Positions 16,985-26,313 of a stretch of DNA of 64,000 nt are shown piece after piece. Position 1 is the stretch's first letter, and every line of letters begins with the position of its first letter. The stretch spans positions 620,001-684,000 of the forward strand of contig CBDATC010000002.1 of the NCBI GenBank assembly GCA_965199765.1. The letters are read 5' to 3'. Source of the stretch: JAPOXR01 sp965199765 (lineage in GTDB: Bacteria; Pseudomonadota; Alphaproteobacteria; Rhodobacterales; Rhodobacteraceae). The notes below the pieces were generated by a model. That model had not been told where the DNA came from. It searched no databases and saw only the letters and a list, made by a program, of their open reading frames with translations. The translations under genes and the position numbers were made by a program.

Positions 16985-18574
16985 CTATGCCGGATCCGTG
17001 GAAGAGCGGCCCCAATTTCCGCCATTGGCGGTTTCGATCTCAATCATATCCCCAGTCTCTACCACCAGATCACTGACAAACGAATGGCGTTCTTCGTTTC
17101 CGTTGCTGCGGATGACCCGCAGTTGATTAGTGCCGCCGTTCTCTCCGCCGACCAAACCCCAGACAGGAATATGGTGTCGGCTGTATCCTGCTGAAACGAC
17201 CGCTCGGTTGCGCATCTGGTAACCGATGCTCAATCCGCCGCCGCCACAATGAAGTCCGCCGTCAGCATTTCGCTCATGCAGTTTCTTCCAAGCCACTTCA
17301 TACCCATAGCGGGCTTCAGCAATTTCCACTGGGCAATTGAATGTCTCGCCGTGACTCGCCGAAAACATGCAATCCAACCCGTCCCTTTCGCACGTCGCTC
17401 CCCATCCGCCCATTTGTGGCTCAACCATCGTGTATCGACGGTTGGTATCCGGGTGCCGACCGGCGATCACCGTTCCGCAGATCGATCCGAAATGCCCGGC
17501 CGGGAGCCGCTCCGGCAAAGCTTCGGCCAGACATCGCCAAAGCATGTCATACAAGCGGATGCGTGTTTCAAAGTAGTATCCATGCGGGGCCGTTCCGACG
17601 GCGTGAAAAATCGACCGCTTCCGGGTCAGCACTCTCAGCGGGCGGAAAGACCCCTCGTTGGTTTCAAACTCCGGATCTGTCATGGCTTTGAAAATCATCT
17701 GCGCGGAAATCACCGCTCCATCGCGGCTGGTATTGTATGGGCTGGCAAGCTGGTCGGGATTATCGCGCAGGTCCACAACGAATTCGTTCTCCGTGACGTC
17801 TATCGCCGCTGACCAAATATCCCCGTTATCCTGTTCTGCACGGATTGTGTATTTCCTCTTTGGCAGCGTCGCCAAACCTTTGCGCGCTCTTGCTTCGCCC
17901 TGCTTGAATGCCTCCTGCAGAGCGACGCGGAATGCTCGGATTCCATAGACCTCTGCAAGACGGGTCAATCTGCGACCGGCTAAACGTCCGGCCGCGATCT
18001 GAGACCACAGATCACCCAAAGCGAATTCCGGCAATCGCGAGTTCGCGGCGATGATGTCAAACATTCCCTCAATGCGGCGTCCCTTTTCGAACAACCGTAC
18101 TGCTGGAAGCCGCAGCCCTTCCTGGTGGATTTCCGATGCTTTCGTCGACATCGAGCCGGGAGTGAGGCCTCCAACATCGCTCCAATGAGCGATTGAAGCG
18201 GCCCAAGCGATCCGCCTGCCGTCATGGAATACCGGAACGGCGATCACGACATCGCTGAGATGGGTGACACCTCCAAAATTTGGATCGTTCACGATAAACA
18301 CATCGCCTTCGAATATCCTTCCGCTGGATGCGATTATGCGCCGCACAGCCTTATCAAGCACACCGACAAAAGTCGGTATGCCGGCGCCGGAACTGGCAAG
18401 ATTGCCGTCTGAATCGGTAATGCCAGTGCCAACATCGAGCACTTCGTGGATGATTGGACTCATTGCGGTCTTCCGCAGAGCGGAGAACATTTCTTCCGAT
18501 GCCGAGGAAATTCCGGCTTGAATGACCGCCGTTGTAAAGGGATCAATTCCCTGCTCGTTGAATTGGGTTTGCAT
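16985..18574 (-). CDS. hyuB: Hydantoinase B / oxoprolinase family protein (copy 1)
   Basis: 529 residues, full-length HyuB family. Conserved stretches include FTTAVIQAGISSASEEMFSA-like N-terminus, VNDPNFGGVTHLSDV (about 94-108), VDLRDNPDQLASPYNTSRDG in the centre and glycine-rich HCGGGGLSIGY near the C-terminus. HyuB is the subunit that, with HyuA, forms ATP-dependent N-methylhydantoinases, 5-oxoprolinases and acetone/acetophenone carboxylases. Only one hyuA is present for two hyuB genes. It is about 40% similar by eye to the copy at 19.4-21.1 kb, so it is an old paralogue rather than a recent duplication. No strong ribosome site is visible before ATG 18574. Confidence 0.9.
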   Translation of the reverse strand: MQTQFNEQGIDPFTTAVIQAGISSASEEMFSALRKTAMSPIIHEVLDVGTGITDSDGNLASSGAGIPTFVGVLDKAVRRIIASSGRIFEGDVFIVNDPNFGGVTHLSDVVIAVPVFHDGRRIAWAASIAHWSDVGGLTPGSMSTKASEIHQEGLRLPAVRLFEKGRRIEGMFDIIAANSRLPEFALGDLWSQIAAGRLAGRRLTRLAEVYGIRAFRVALQEAFKQGEARARKGLATLPKRKYTIRAEQDNGDIWSAAIDVTENEFVVDLRDNPDQLASPYNTSRDGAVISAQMIFKAMTDPEFETNEGSFRPLRVLTRKRSIFHAVGTAPHGYYFETRIRLYDMLWRCLAEALPERLPAGHFGSICGTVIAGRHPDTNRRYTMVEPQMGGWGATCERDGLDCMFSASHGETFNCPVEIAEARYGYEVAWKKLHERNADGGLHCGGGGLSIGYQMRNRAVVSAGYSRHHIPVWGLVGGENGGTNQLRVIRSNGNEERHSFVSDLVVETGDMIEIETANGGNWGRSSTDPA

Positions 18575-18604
18575 CGCTAAGGCACCGACGGATTCTGTGT
18601 GATG

Positions 18605-19408
18605 TCACGAAGCCTCGACAACGATTCGATTGCCGAACACATCGCTGTCTCCGATCACACCAAATCTCTCGACTTCTTCGTCGGGAGGGGGCTCGCACGA
18701 CCATTTGCGGCTTGGCTTCAGGCCGCAGCTTTGCTTGAGATCAGCAGCGTATTCCGCCCTTTTCAATGCGGCGATCGAAGGATCAACCACCGGAACGCCC
18801 AGCATCTCCGATAGCACTTCTGCGAATCCGATTTCCAGTGTGCATCCAAGGATTATCGATTCAGCATAATCCTCTTCAACAGCTTTACGTCCAGCTTCAA
18901 TCAGCAGTTTTTCTGTCCGCGCATGATCGGTCTGAAAGTCATTCACCCCCAGCTCCACATGATAAAACCCGCTCAGCCGCTCTCCCATTCCGTTGTCACG
19001 CACCGTCGAGTTCATTTGATGCACCCACTTTCGCCGTCCAACGATGATTCCGAATCTGTTGCTGAGACTCGCTGCAATCTCCAAAGACGAAGAACATGGC
19101 GCGGTGACGATCATTTCACCGGAAACCTCCCGAGCATCATGCAGCGCCGTATCGTAGAAGCAGCCGATCGCCAGAGCATCAAACCTCTCCCTGCCAGCTG
19201 CTCTCGCCGCTCTCACGATTCCAGAAGTCACAATGGCCTCATATGAGCGGAACTCGATATGTTTGAACCCCCCATCGCTGGCCTTCAATGACGTCACATG
19301 CACTTCTGTTCCCGGATTTTTGTGATCTCTGGCCATGTCGGCAAAGACTTGGTCATAATCCGGCGTTCCAACCGGATTCAAATACATGATCTTCAGAGGT
19401 CTCGACAT
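18605..19408 (-). CDS. Asp/Glu/hydantoin racemase family protein
   Basis: 267 residues. The two acid/base cysteines of the family are visible in AIGCFYDTA (first half) and ILGCTLEIGF (second half). Members racemise aspartate, glutamate or 5-substituted hydantoins without a cofactor. Being flanked by two hyuB genes favours a hydantoin, lactam or related substrate. AAGGAG six bases before ATG 19408 sets the start; the upstream frame to 19474 lies within the hyuB end and is discarded. Confidence 0.9.
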   Translation of the reverse strand: MSRPLKIMYLNPVGTPDYDQVFADMARDHKNPGTEVHVTSLKASDGGFKHIEFRSYEAIVTSGIVRAARAAGRERFDALAIGCFYDTALHDAREVSGEMIVTAPCSSSLEIAASLSNRFGIIVGRRKWVHQMNSTVRDNGMGERLSGFYHVELGVNDFQTDHARTEKLLIEAGRKAVEEDYAESIILGCTLEIGFAEVLSEMLGVPVVDPSIAALKRAEYAADLKQSCGLKPSRKWSCEPPPDEEVERFGVIGDSDVFGNRIVVEAS

Positions 19409-19428
19409 TGTCTTCTCCTTATCTGGCT

Positions 19429-21093
19429 TCAAACCTCCACTCCAAAAACTTCCTTCGCTCTTTCGGGCGAACAAACTCCGTTTCTGACGTCTTCCCGCAC
19501 CAAGTCAGCGTCCCGGTCCTTTGGGCTTCCGATACCGCCGCCGCTGCCGGTATAGACCCGGATGACATCGTCTTTCGTGGTCGCAAGCCCTGAAATCGCT
19601 GCAAAACTCCGGCGTTCGCCCTTCGCTGGAATGAATTCAATATAGTTGGGCGATCCATCATTGCCGCCATCCAATCCCCAGGCAGGAAACTTCGAGCGGG
19701 TGTAACCGGCGGTTAAAAATCCACTTTCTGACCGAACACGGTAATCCATGATGATGCCTCGGCCTCCCGACAACCGGCCTTCCCCGCCAGGGCTTGTGTT
19801 CAACGCCATTTGATCAACCAGCAATCCGTTGCGAGCCTCGTTGATCTCTGCCGGACAATTGTATGTTTCACCGTGGAATCCACAGAACATCGCGGTGTTC
19901 CCGTCACCGGAGAAACTTGCCCCCCAGCCTCCAAGCTGAGGCTCGATCACTGTGTATTGTCGGCCCGTATCGGGATGAATTCCTCCGATGAATGTGCCGC
20001 ATACGGAAGCGAAATGTCCAGCCGCCAGTCTTTCTGGCATGTGTTTGGCGAGACAGCGCCACATAATATCATAAACCCGCAGCTCGATTTCATAATAATA
20101 TCCGAGCGGAGCGGGTTCCTGGGCCTGAAAGACCGAGCCTGCTCGGGTCAGCAGTTCAATCGGTCTGAATGACCCGGCGTTTGCAGGCGAATAGGGATCC
20201 GTGAGCGACTTGAAAATCATCTGCGCGGCTATCATCACGCCGTCGCGGCTGGTATTGAGAGGTCCGTCCATTTGATCAGGATTTTCGCGTAAGTCGACTT
20301 GAAACTTATCCGGTTCAATAGTGATCTTAACGTTATAAATCTGACCGTTGTCCTGCTCCTCCGACAATTCAAATGTCCCGGAAGGCAGTTTGGCCAAAGC
20401 TCTCAGCGATGTCTGTTCTCCGTGATCCATGAAAGACTCAATCGCAGCGGCAAATGTATCCGCACCGTATTTTTCTGCCAGCGCTTCCAACCGCCTCGCG
20501 CCAACACGCACGGATGCGACCGCCGCCCATACATCGCCCTCAAGCACATCCGGCATTCGCGAATTCACTTTGATCACTTGCATCAGCGACTCGATCAGTC
20601 GGCCCTTCGTGATGATCTTCACTGCCGGAAGACGCAGGCCCTCTTGAAAAATTGATGTGGCTTCGCCGGTCAACGAACCTGGCGCCATACCGCCCACATC
20701 GGAATTGTGCGCAATGTTCGCACACCATGCAATCAATCGGTCACCGGAATAGACCGGCATCATCACCACGATGTCGTTCAAGTGGGTAACGCCACCGTAA
20801 TAGGGATCGTTGGTGACGAATACATCGCCTGGTTCAATCTGGGATTCGACATCGAATTTATGGAGTATCACCTTGACTGATTTATCGAGCACGCCGATGA
20901 AGGCAGGTATTCCAGCGCCTGACGTGGCGAGTTCTCCGTTCGGATCCGTAATCCCGGTTCCCATATCCAGAACTTCGTAGATGATGGAACTCATTGCCGT
21001 TCTGCGCATGGCGGCGAACATCTCATCGGCAGCCGCCTGAAGCGAATTCTGAATAATTTCAAGGGTAATTGGATCGTGTTTCGACGTGTTCAT
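19429..21093 (-). CDS. hyuB: Hydantoinase B / oxoprolinase family protein (copy 2)
   Basis: 554 residues, the standard HyuB architecture: VTNDPYYGGVTHLNDI near residue 95, VDLRENPDQMDGPLNTSRDG in the middle and GGEGRLSGGRGI towards the end. It follows hyuA by about 130 bases and is the more likely physical partner of HyuA, forming the catalytic half of the ATP-dependent ring-opening or carboxylating enzyme. The second copy 20 bases past the racemase gene could give an alternative complex with a different substrate. Confidence 0.92.
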   Translation of the reverse strand: MNTSKHDPITLEIIQNSLQAAADEMFAAMRRTAMSSIIYEVLDMGTGITDPNGELATSGAGIPAFIGVLDKSVKVILHKFDVESQIEPGDVFVTNDPYYGGVTHLNDIVVMMPVYSGDRLIAWCANIAHNSDVGGMAPGSLTGEATSIFQEGLRLPAVKIITKGRLIESLMQVIKVNSRMPDVLEGDVWAAVASVRVGARRLEALAEKYGADTFAAAIESFMDHGEQTSLRALAKLPSGTFELSEEQDNGQIYNVKITIEPDKFQVDLRENPDQMDGPLNTSRDGVMIAAQMIFKSLTDPYSPANAGSFRPIELLTRAGSVFQAQEPAPLGYYYEIELRVYDIMWRCLAKHMPERLAAGHFASVCGTFIGGIHPDTGRQYTVIEPQLGGWGASFSGDGNTAMFCGFHGETYNCPAEINEARNGLLVDQMALNTSPGGEGRLSGGRGIIMDYRVRSESGFLTAGYTRSKFPAWGLDGGNDGSPNYIEFIPAKGERRSFAAISGLATTKDDVIRVYTGSGGGIGSPKDRDADLVREDVRNGVCSPERAKEVFGVEV

Positions 21094-21226
21094 TGCTCAA
21101 ATTCCGATCTTGATTTCATGGGGGAGCCGGAGCGGGAAAACCTGCGGCTCGGCAGTTTCCAAGCGGGCGCCCTGGATATTGCGGCGGCCTGACCGACACC
21201 GGTGATTTTCGTCGTTCGCCACGGCT

Positions 21227-23299
21227 TCAACTCAAAGTGAGATGGGTATTGCCATACCCGTCGATTTCAACCGAGTTACCGGGGTGAACGACAATTGTAG
21301 AACCTGAATGTTCAATAACCGCCGGTCCGGCAAAGCGCATGCCGCTTTCCAGCTTGCGGCCATCAAAGATATCGGTGGGATGCGTTCCTTCGAGCGCGTA
21401 ATCCACATCGCGCGTCTCCTTGAACGCGACTTTGACATCGTTCGAAGTCGGCGCCTGAGGTTTGATTTCGAGACGGCCGAGTGAAATCTTAGCGGTCAAA
21501 TGTATGCCCACCATTTCTACCGGCGCCTTTAAACGATAGGTGTATTCGCGTTCGTACGCCGCTTCGAATCGTTCTCTGATCTCGACAATTCCTGCAGCTG
21601 TAACCGGGTTTTCTCCAAGCTCCACCTCGGTCGTGTGTTCCTGATTTTGGTATCTGAACTTTCCGAATCGTCTGAACTCCAGTTTATCGGGATCAGCCTT
21701 CTCCTCAGCGAACTGCGCGCGCGCCGCTGATTCTGTCTCCTTCAGCAGATCTTCAATTTCGCCCGCCCGCGTTTCGGTTAGATCGATCAGTTTTGTCGAA
21801 ATATAATCCCGACGCAGATCCGACATCGTCATACCCCAAGCTGAAAACACCTCGGCATTGGCCGGCACTATGACCTTCCGCATACCCAGCTCCTGCGCAA
21901 GCGCAACGGCATGCATGCCGCCGCCGCCGCCGAATGCCACGAGCGTAAAGTCGCGGGGATCAAATCCCCGGTTGAGGGAAACCAGCTTTAGGGCGTTGAC
22001 CATGTTGTTGTTGGCGATTCGAACAATTCCTCTGGCAGCCTCGTCATCGCTGACCCCTGATTTTTCTGCAACGGAATGTATGGCTGTTCGCGCGGCTTCC
22101 ATGTCAGCGTCCAATTCTCCGCCGCAAAAGAATCTGCTGTTGATCCTGCCAAGCCACAGATTGGCATCCGTAGTCGTCGCGTGAACACCGCCTTTTCCAT
22201 ACGCAGCCGGACCGGGATCAGCGCCTGCCGACTGCGGACCGACATGCAGCTTTCCAAAATCGTCGACCCAAGCGATCGACCCGCCGCCATTACCGATTTC
22301 AACCAAATCCACGACCGGCACCATCACCGGATAACCAGCGGATTTTCTGTTTCTTTCAATCCAATAATCGGTGACAATCTTAATATTGCCATTTTCAATC
22401 AGCGAGCACTTTGCTGTCGTTCCGCCGATATCCAAGGCGATCAGATTTTCCTCGCCAATGAGCCTGCCCAGTTCCGCGGCCCCCCAAATGCCGGATGAAG
22501 GTCCGGATTCGATCATGGTAATCGGTGTGCGCGATGCCGCATCAAGTGAACCGATTCCACAGTTCGACTGCATGACATACGTGCTGCCCTGACAGCCTCG
22601 CTCCTCCAGCGCCTCTTTAAGCCTGACCAGATATCGCTCCGCCACCGGTTGAACATATGCCGAAAGCACCGTCGTGTTCGTACGCTCATATTCCCGCCAT
22701 TCACGCGCAATGCTATGCGAGGAAACCACCGGAACCTCTGGCCAAATCCGTCGGATTTCCGCTTCAGCGGCCTGTTCGTGGACCGGGTTGGCATAGGAGT
22801 GCAGAAAACAAACCGCGACAGCCTGAACCCCATCATTCCTAAAATCTTCCAATATGCCGACCAGCGGAGACAGATCGAGCGGCCGCAGCTCTTCGCCCCG
22901 ATAACTCATGCGTCCCGGCAACTCGCGCCGAAGATAACGCGGAACGAATGGCGACGGCTTGACGTAATGCAAATTAAAGAAATCCGGACGGTTGCCGCGC
23001 GCGATTTCAAGCGTGTCGCGAAACCCCTCGGTTGCGATCAGCCCTACCTTGACCCCCTTACGCTCGGTCAGCGCGTTAATCACAACCGTCGTGCCGTGCG
23101 AAAGCGAGTCCACGTTCGAAAGATCAATGCCGGCCTTATCCACCGCATCCATCATGCCGCGCTCATAGTTCGGAGGCGTTGTGGACGCCTTTGCCGTGGT
23201 TACGCTCAGCGCACCGGTTTCCGGATCAAAAGCAAATTGAACCAAGTCCGTAAATGTTCCGCCGACATCAGTCGACACCCGAGAAAAAACCTTTCCCAT
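21227..23299 (-). CDS. hyuA: Hydantoinase A / oxoprolinase family protein
   Basis: 690 residues with the ASKHA-type nucleotide-binding pattern: DVGGTFTD at the N-terminus, SHGTTVVINALTERKG near residue 75, ALDIGGTTAKCSLI in the centre and AFGGGGGMHA near residue 440. It would bind and hydrolyse ATP to activate the substrate for HyuB. The ATG at 23299 overlaps the stop of the GAF gene by one base (TGATG) and follows GGAGG, which decides the start over the TTG five codons upstream. Candidate reactions are N-methylhydantoin or 5-oxoproline hydrolysis, or ketone carboxylation; neighbours favour amide-ring opening. Confidence 0.94.
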   Translation of the reverse strand: MGKVFSRVSTDVGGTFTDLVQFAFDPETGALSVTTAKASTTPPNYERGMMDAVDKAGIDLSNVDSLSHGTTVVINALTERKGVKVGLIATEGFRDTLEIARGNRPDFFNLHYVKPSPFVPRYLRRELPGRMSYRGEELRPLDLSPLVGILEDFRNDGVQAVAVCFLHSYANPVHEQAAEAEIRRIWPEVPVVSSHSIAREWREYERTNTTVLSAYVQPVAERYLVRLKEALEERGCQGSTYVMQSNCGIGSLDAASRTPITMIESGPSSGIWGAAELGRLIGEENLIALDIGGTTAKCSLIENGNIKIVTDYWIERNRKSAGYPVMVPVVDLVEIGNGGGSIAWVDDFGKLHVGPQSAGADPGPAAYGKGGVHATTTDANLWLGRINSRFFCGGELDADMEAARTAIHSVAEKSGVSDDEAARGIVRIANNNMVNALKLVSLNRGFDPRDFTLVAFGGGGGMHAVALAQELGMRKVIVPANAEVFSAWGMTMSDLRRDYISTKLIDLTETRAGEIEDLLKETESAARAQFAEEKADPDKLEFRRFGKFRYQNQEHTTEVELGENPVTAAGIVEIRERFEAAYEREYTYRLKAPVEMVGIHLTAKISLGRLEIKPQAPTSNDVKVAFKETRDVDYALEGTHPTDIFDGRKLESGMRFAGPAVIEHSGSTIVVHPGNSVEIDGYGNTHLTLS

Positions 23300-23802
23300 C
23301 AAGCGCCTCCGCAATTTAATTGAGATTGTGCCAAAAGAAAGCAGGCGACACCGGGCAGCTTGAGATCCGCGGCCGCTGCAGCTTTATCCGGTCCGTACAT
23401 TCCTTCGGCATCAAGACAATTGATAGTCCCGATCAATCGATCGGATACAACAACCGGCAAATTTATGATTGCACCGCATCCCAGTGATGCGATCAGGGCG
23501 TGATCGTGAAACACCTCGGCAATCTCGCACAGACTATTGGCCCTGAAGACCTCATGCCTGTCAATGACGGTTTGTGACCAACGACCGTCCGGAATCGGTT
23601 TGCGGCCGGATACCGGATACGCGTCCGGGTTGCTGGAATAAAATCTGCACCCCTCGCTGGTAGCTGTATCGAAGGCCATCAGAGTGAACAGCTTCGTTCC
23701 AATATGCGAGGAAGCCAGCCGCGCCAATGATTCGCAGGCGATATTCAGACCGTCAGCCGTAGCCGCCAAAGCCTCCATCCAATCGCTGTCTTTCATTTTC
23801 AT
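23299..23802 (-). CDS. Small GAF-domain protein
   Basis: 167 residues, a stand-alone GAF domain: TLMAFDTATSEGCRFYSS, a central VFRANSLCEIAEVFHDH and LGCGAIINLPVVVSDRLIGTINCLD, as in GAF sensors. No DNA-binding or output domain is attached. Its start overlaps the dppF stop (ATGA) and its stop overlaps hyuA (TGATG), so it is translationally locked between transporter and enzyme genes. It might sense the imported substrate or act as a small accessory or redox enzyme; small GAF proteins occur beside hyuA/hyuB genes, but I know of no proven function for one. Confidence 0.82.
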   Translation of the reverse strand: MKMKDSDWMEALAATADGLNIACESLARLASSHIGTKLFTLMAFDTATSEGCRFYSSNPDAYPVSGRKPIPDGRWSQTVIDRHEVFRANSLCEIAEVFHDHALIASLGCGAIINLPVVVSDRLIGTINCLDAEGMYGPDKAAAAADLKLPGVACFLLAQSQLNCGGA

Positions 23803-24605
23803 TCGACACCCATGCGCAGCATCTCACGCAATTCATGCTCCGCATCAGACACCACCGGCGCTGCGGCAATGAGACTGCGGGTGCAGGAATGCCTTGGATT
23901 AACAAAGAGATCTTCGGTCATGCCGAGTTCAACGAGTCTGCCGTTGTTCAAGACCGCGACGCGGTTCGCCACATTGCGCACAACCGCGAGATCATGTGTG
24001 ATGAACACATAGGTCAGATCAAATTTCGTCCCCAGCCCATTCAATAGTCGAAGCACGCGGGATTGCACGATCACGTCAAGTGCCGAAGTCGGTTCATCCA
24101 GAACCACGAGTTCGGAGTTGCAGGCCAGTGCGCGCGCGATCGCCACGCGCTGACGCTGTCCGCCGGAAAGTGAAGCAGGCGACCGCTTCGCCAGTTCTGG
24201 GGCCAATCCCACTTCTTGAAGCAGCTCGGCCACCCGATTCTGACGCGAATCCGGGTTTCCGATGTTGTGCACATCGAGGGCCAGTCTGAGAGAGGAGCCA
24301 ATTGCCCGCTTTGGATTGAGAGATGACAGCGGGTTCTGCTGCACCAATTGAATCTTTCGCCTATGCCTCAGTTTCCGTTTCGACGGCAGGGGTTCGCCCT
24401 CCAGACGTATCTCGCCTGAGGTTGGCGGCAGCACACCGAGAATCAGATTGGCAATCGTGCTTTTGCCCGACCCTGACTCACCGACCAACGCCAAGCACTC
24501 GCCTCGCATGACGTCCAGTGAGAGTTCGGACACCGCCTCGACTTTCCGCGTTCCCAACCAAAATGTCTTGGAGAGATCTTCGATTTCCAGCAGCGGTCTT
24601 GTCAT
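23799..24605 (-). CDS. dppF: Oligopeptide ABC transporter ATPase (DppF/OppF type)
   Basis: 268 residues. Walker A GESGSGKST near residue 43, Q-loop LVQQNP, signature LSGGQRQR, Walker B VVLDEPTSALD, and the conserved SSLNP motif of the peptide/nickel family are all present. ATG 24605 overlaps the dppD stop as ATGA. It is slightly short compared with classical DppF (about 330), lacking most of the C-terminal extension. Forms a heterodimer with DppD. Confidence 0.94.
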   Translation of the reverse strand: MTRPLLEIEDLSKTFWLGTRKVEAVSELSLDVMRGECLALVGESGSGKSTIANLILGVLPPTSGEIRLEGEPLPSKRKLRHRRKIQLVQQNPLSSLNPKRAIGSSLRLALDVHNIGNPDSRQNRVAELLQEVGLAPELAKRSPASLSGGQRQRVAIARALACNSELVVLDEPTSALDVIVQSRVLRLLNGLGTKFDLTYVFITHDLAVVRNVANRVAVLNNGRLVELGMTEDLFVNPRHSCTRSLIAAAPVVSDAEHELREMLRMGVE

Positions 24606-25483
24606 GACAAAACCTCGCGTGCGCCATGCACGACACATGGAGCTAAAAAGTCTTCAGAAAATTCAACAATGTCCGGGAGCCCTTCCGCGGTGATTCTCGG
24701 CACCGCCGCCAGCAGAGCGCGTGTGTAGGGATGCCGCGGCTCCGAGAAAACTTCGCGCGTGCTTCCGCTTTCGACAATTCTCCCTCGATAAATCACATAA
24801 ATCCAATCAGAGAATTCCCGCACAACACCCAGATTGTGGGAAATAAAAAGAACAGCCGCACCGCGGTCTTCAACCAGCCCGCGCATCAATCTCAATGTCT
24901 GATCCTGCACGGTAACATCCAGCGCCGTACCCGGTTCATCCGCGATCAGCAGTGCAGGCTGGTTGACCAGCGCCATGGCGATCATAACGCGTTGATTCAT
25001 CCCACCTGAAAGTTGAAATGAAAAGGAGGACAGCACCCGCTCCGGCTCGGTTATCGAGACTTCGCGGAGGTAGTCCGCTGCCTTAAGGCGCACTTCGCTC
25101 CTGCTGATTGAGCTGTCCGACCGCCGAAAAACTTCACGGAACAGATCCTCAATGCGAAAATATGGATTGAGCGATGAAACAGGGTCCTGGAAAATCATCG
25201 ACATGCGTGTTCCCCGAAGGCCACGTCTTTCGGCTGCTGTCAATTCCGCAAGATCCTGTCCCTCAAACAGAATCCGTCCTTTCATCTGCACATTGCTTTG
25301 AGACTGCAGAAGACCCAACACTGCGCGTGCAGTCACCGATTTGCCGGATCCCGATTCTCCCACGAGAGCCACTCGTTCTTCCGGCGCTATCGTCAGCGAG
25401 ACATCGTGCAAGACTTCCGACAACCCAGCGTAGCTGCGAAAGGAAAGCGAAAGATTCTGTATTTTCAGGGTTTCGCGGATCAT
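24602..25483 (-). CDS. dppD: Oligopeptide ABC transporter ATPase (DppD/OppD type)
   Basis: 293 residues. Walker A GESGSGKSV near residue 41, IFQDPVSSLNPYFRI Q-loop region, signature LSGGMNQR, Walker B LLIADEPGTALDVT. The start ATG overlaps the dppC stop as ATGA. It pairs with DppF to energise the DppBC channel. A C-terminal FeS-like cysteine region common in DppD is not obvious here. Confidence 0.94.
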   Translation of the reverse strand: MIRETLKIQNLSLSFRSYAGLSEVLHDVSLTIAPEERVALVGESGSGKSVTARAVLGLLQSQSNVQMKGRILFEGQDLAELTAAERRGLRGTRMSMIFQDPVSSLNPYFRIEDLFREVFRRSDSSISRSEVRLKAADYLREVSITEPERVLSSFSFQLSGGMNQRVMIAMALVNQPALLIADEPGTALDVTVQDQTLRLMRGLVEDRGAAVLFISHNLGVVREFSDWIYVIYRGRIVESGSTREVFSEPRHPYTRALLAAVPRITAEGLPDIVEFSEDFLAPCVVHGAREVLS

Positions 25484-26313
25484 AGGCCGGGGCTCAGAAT
25501 TTCGCGAAGCGCGTCGCCGAGCAGGTTAAAGCCAAAAACCGCAACCAAAATCGCAAGGCCGGGAAACACTGTCAGCCACCAAGAATCGGGTAGATATCGC
25601 GCTCCTTCCGCCACCATTGAACCAAGATCCGGAGTGGGTGGCTGAACACCAAGACCCAGGAACGACAGCGATGAAGCGATCAGGATGACGAATCCGAGAT
25701 CCAATGTCATCTTGGTTACAATCGCAGGGACGCAATTCGGCAGAATCTCTCGGAACATGATGTGCGCTTTCGACGCTCCGATGATTTCCGCTGCAAGGAC
25801 ATATCCCTCTTCCCGCTCAGCCAGCGTCAAGTTGAACACCAAGCGCGAATACCAAGGCCACCACATGACCGTCACCGCGATCATGCCATTGACCAAAGTC
25901 GGTTCAAGCACGCCCATTATGGACATCGCCAATACCAGCGGTGGAATTGACAGAAAAACATCCGTTATTCGCATGAGGACAAAGCGGGTCCAGCCGCTGA
26001 GATACCCTGCGGCGAGACCAACCGCCACACCGACAGGAACCGCCAGAATGAGAACGACCGCGCCGAGCAGAAGCGACAATCTGTAGGCATAGAGAATACG
26101 GCTGAACAAATCCCGTCCCACCAAATCAGTGCCCATGATGTTCGGCCAATGAGGAGGATTGTTGAAATTAGTAAAATCCACGACCGTGCCGCGATGCTCC
26201 GGAAATGGCGCGATGAAGTCGGCAAACACCGCAGAAAGGACAACCAAAGCAATCAGCCCTACTCCGACAGCCGAAAGCGGCCGCGACAGAATTATGAAAA
26301 TGATCCGTTTCAT
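25480..26313 (-). CDS. dppC: Oligopeptide ABC transporter permease (DppC type)
   Basis: 277 residues with five to six membrane spans. NIMGTDLVGRDLFSRI in the first periplasmic loop is the family hallmark, and the coupling loop is GASKAHIMFREILPNC. The start overlaps the dppB stop (ATGA). Confidence 0.94.
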   Translation of the reverse strand: MKRIIFIILSRPLSAVGVGLIALVVLSAVFADFIAPFPEHRGTVVDFTNFNNPPHWPNIMGTDLVGRDLFSRILYAYRLSLLLGAVVLILAVPVGVAVGLAAGYLSGWTRFVLMRITDVFLSIPPLVLAMSIMGVLEPTLVNGMIAVTVMWWPWYSRLVFNLTLAEREEGYVLAAEIIGASKAHIMFREILPNCVPAIVTKMTLDLGFVILIASSLSFLGLGVQPPTPDLGSMVAEGARYLPDSWWLTVFPGLAILVAVFGFNLLGDALREILSPGL

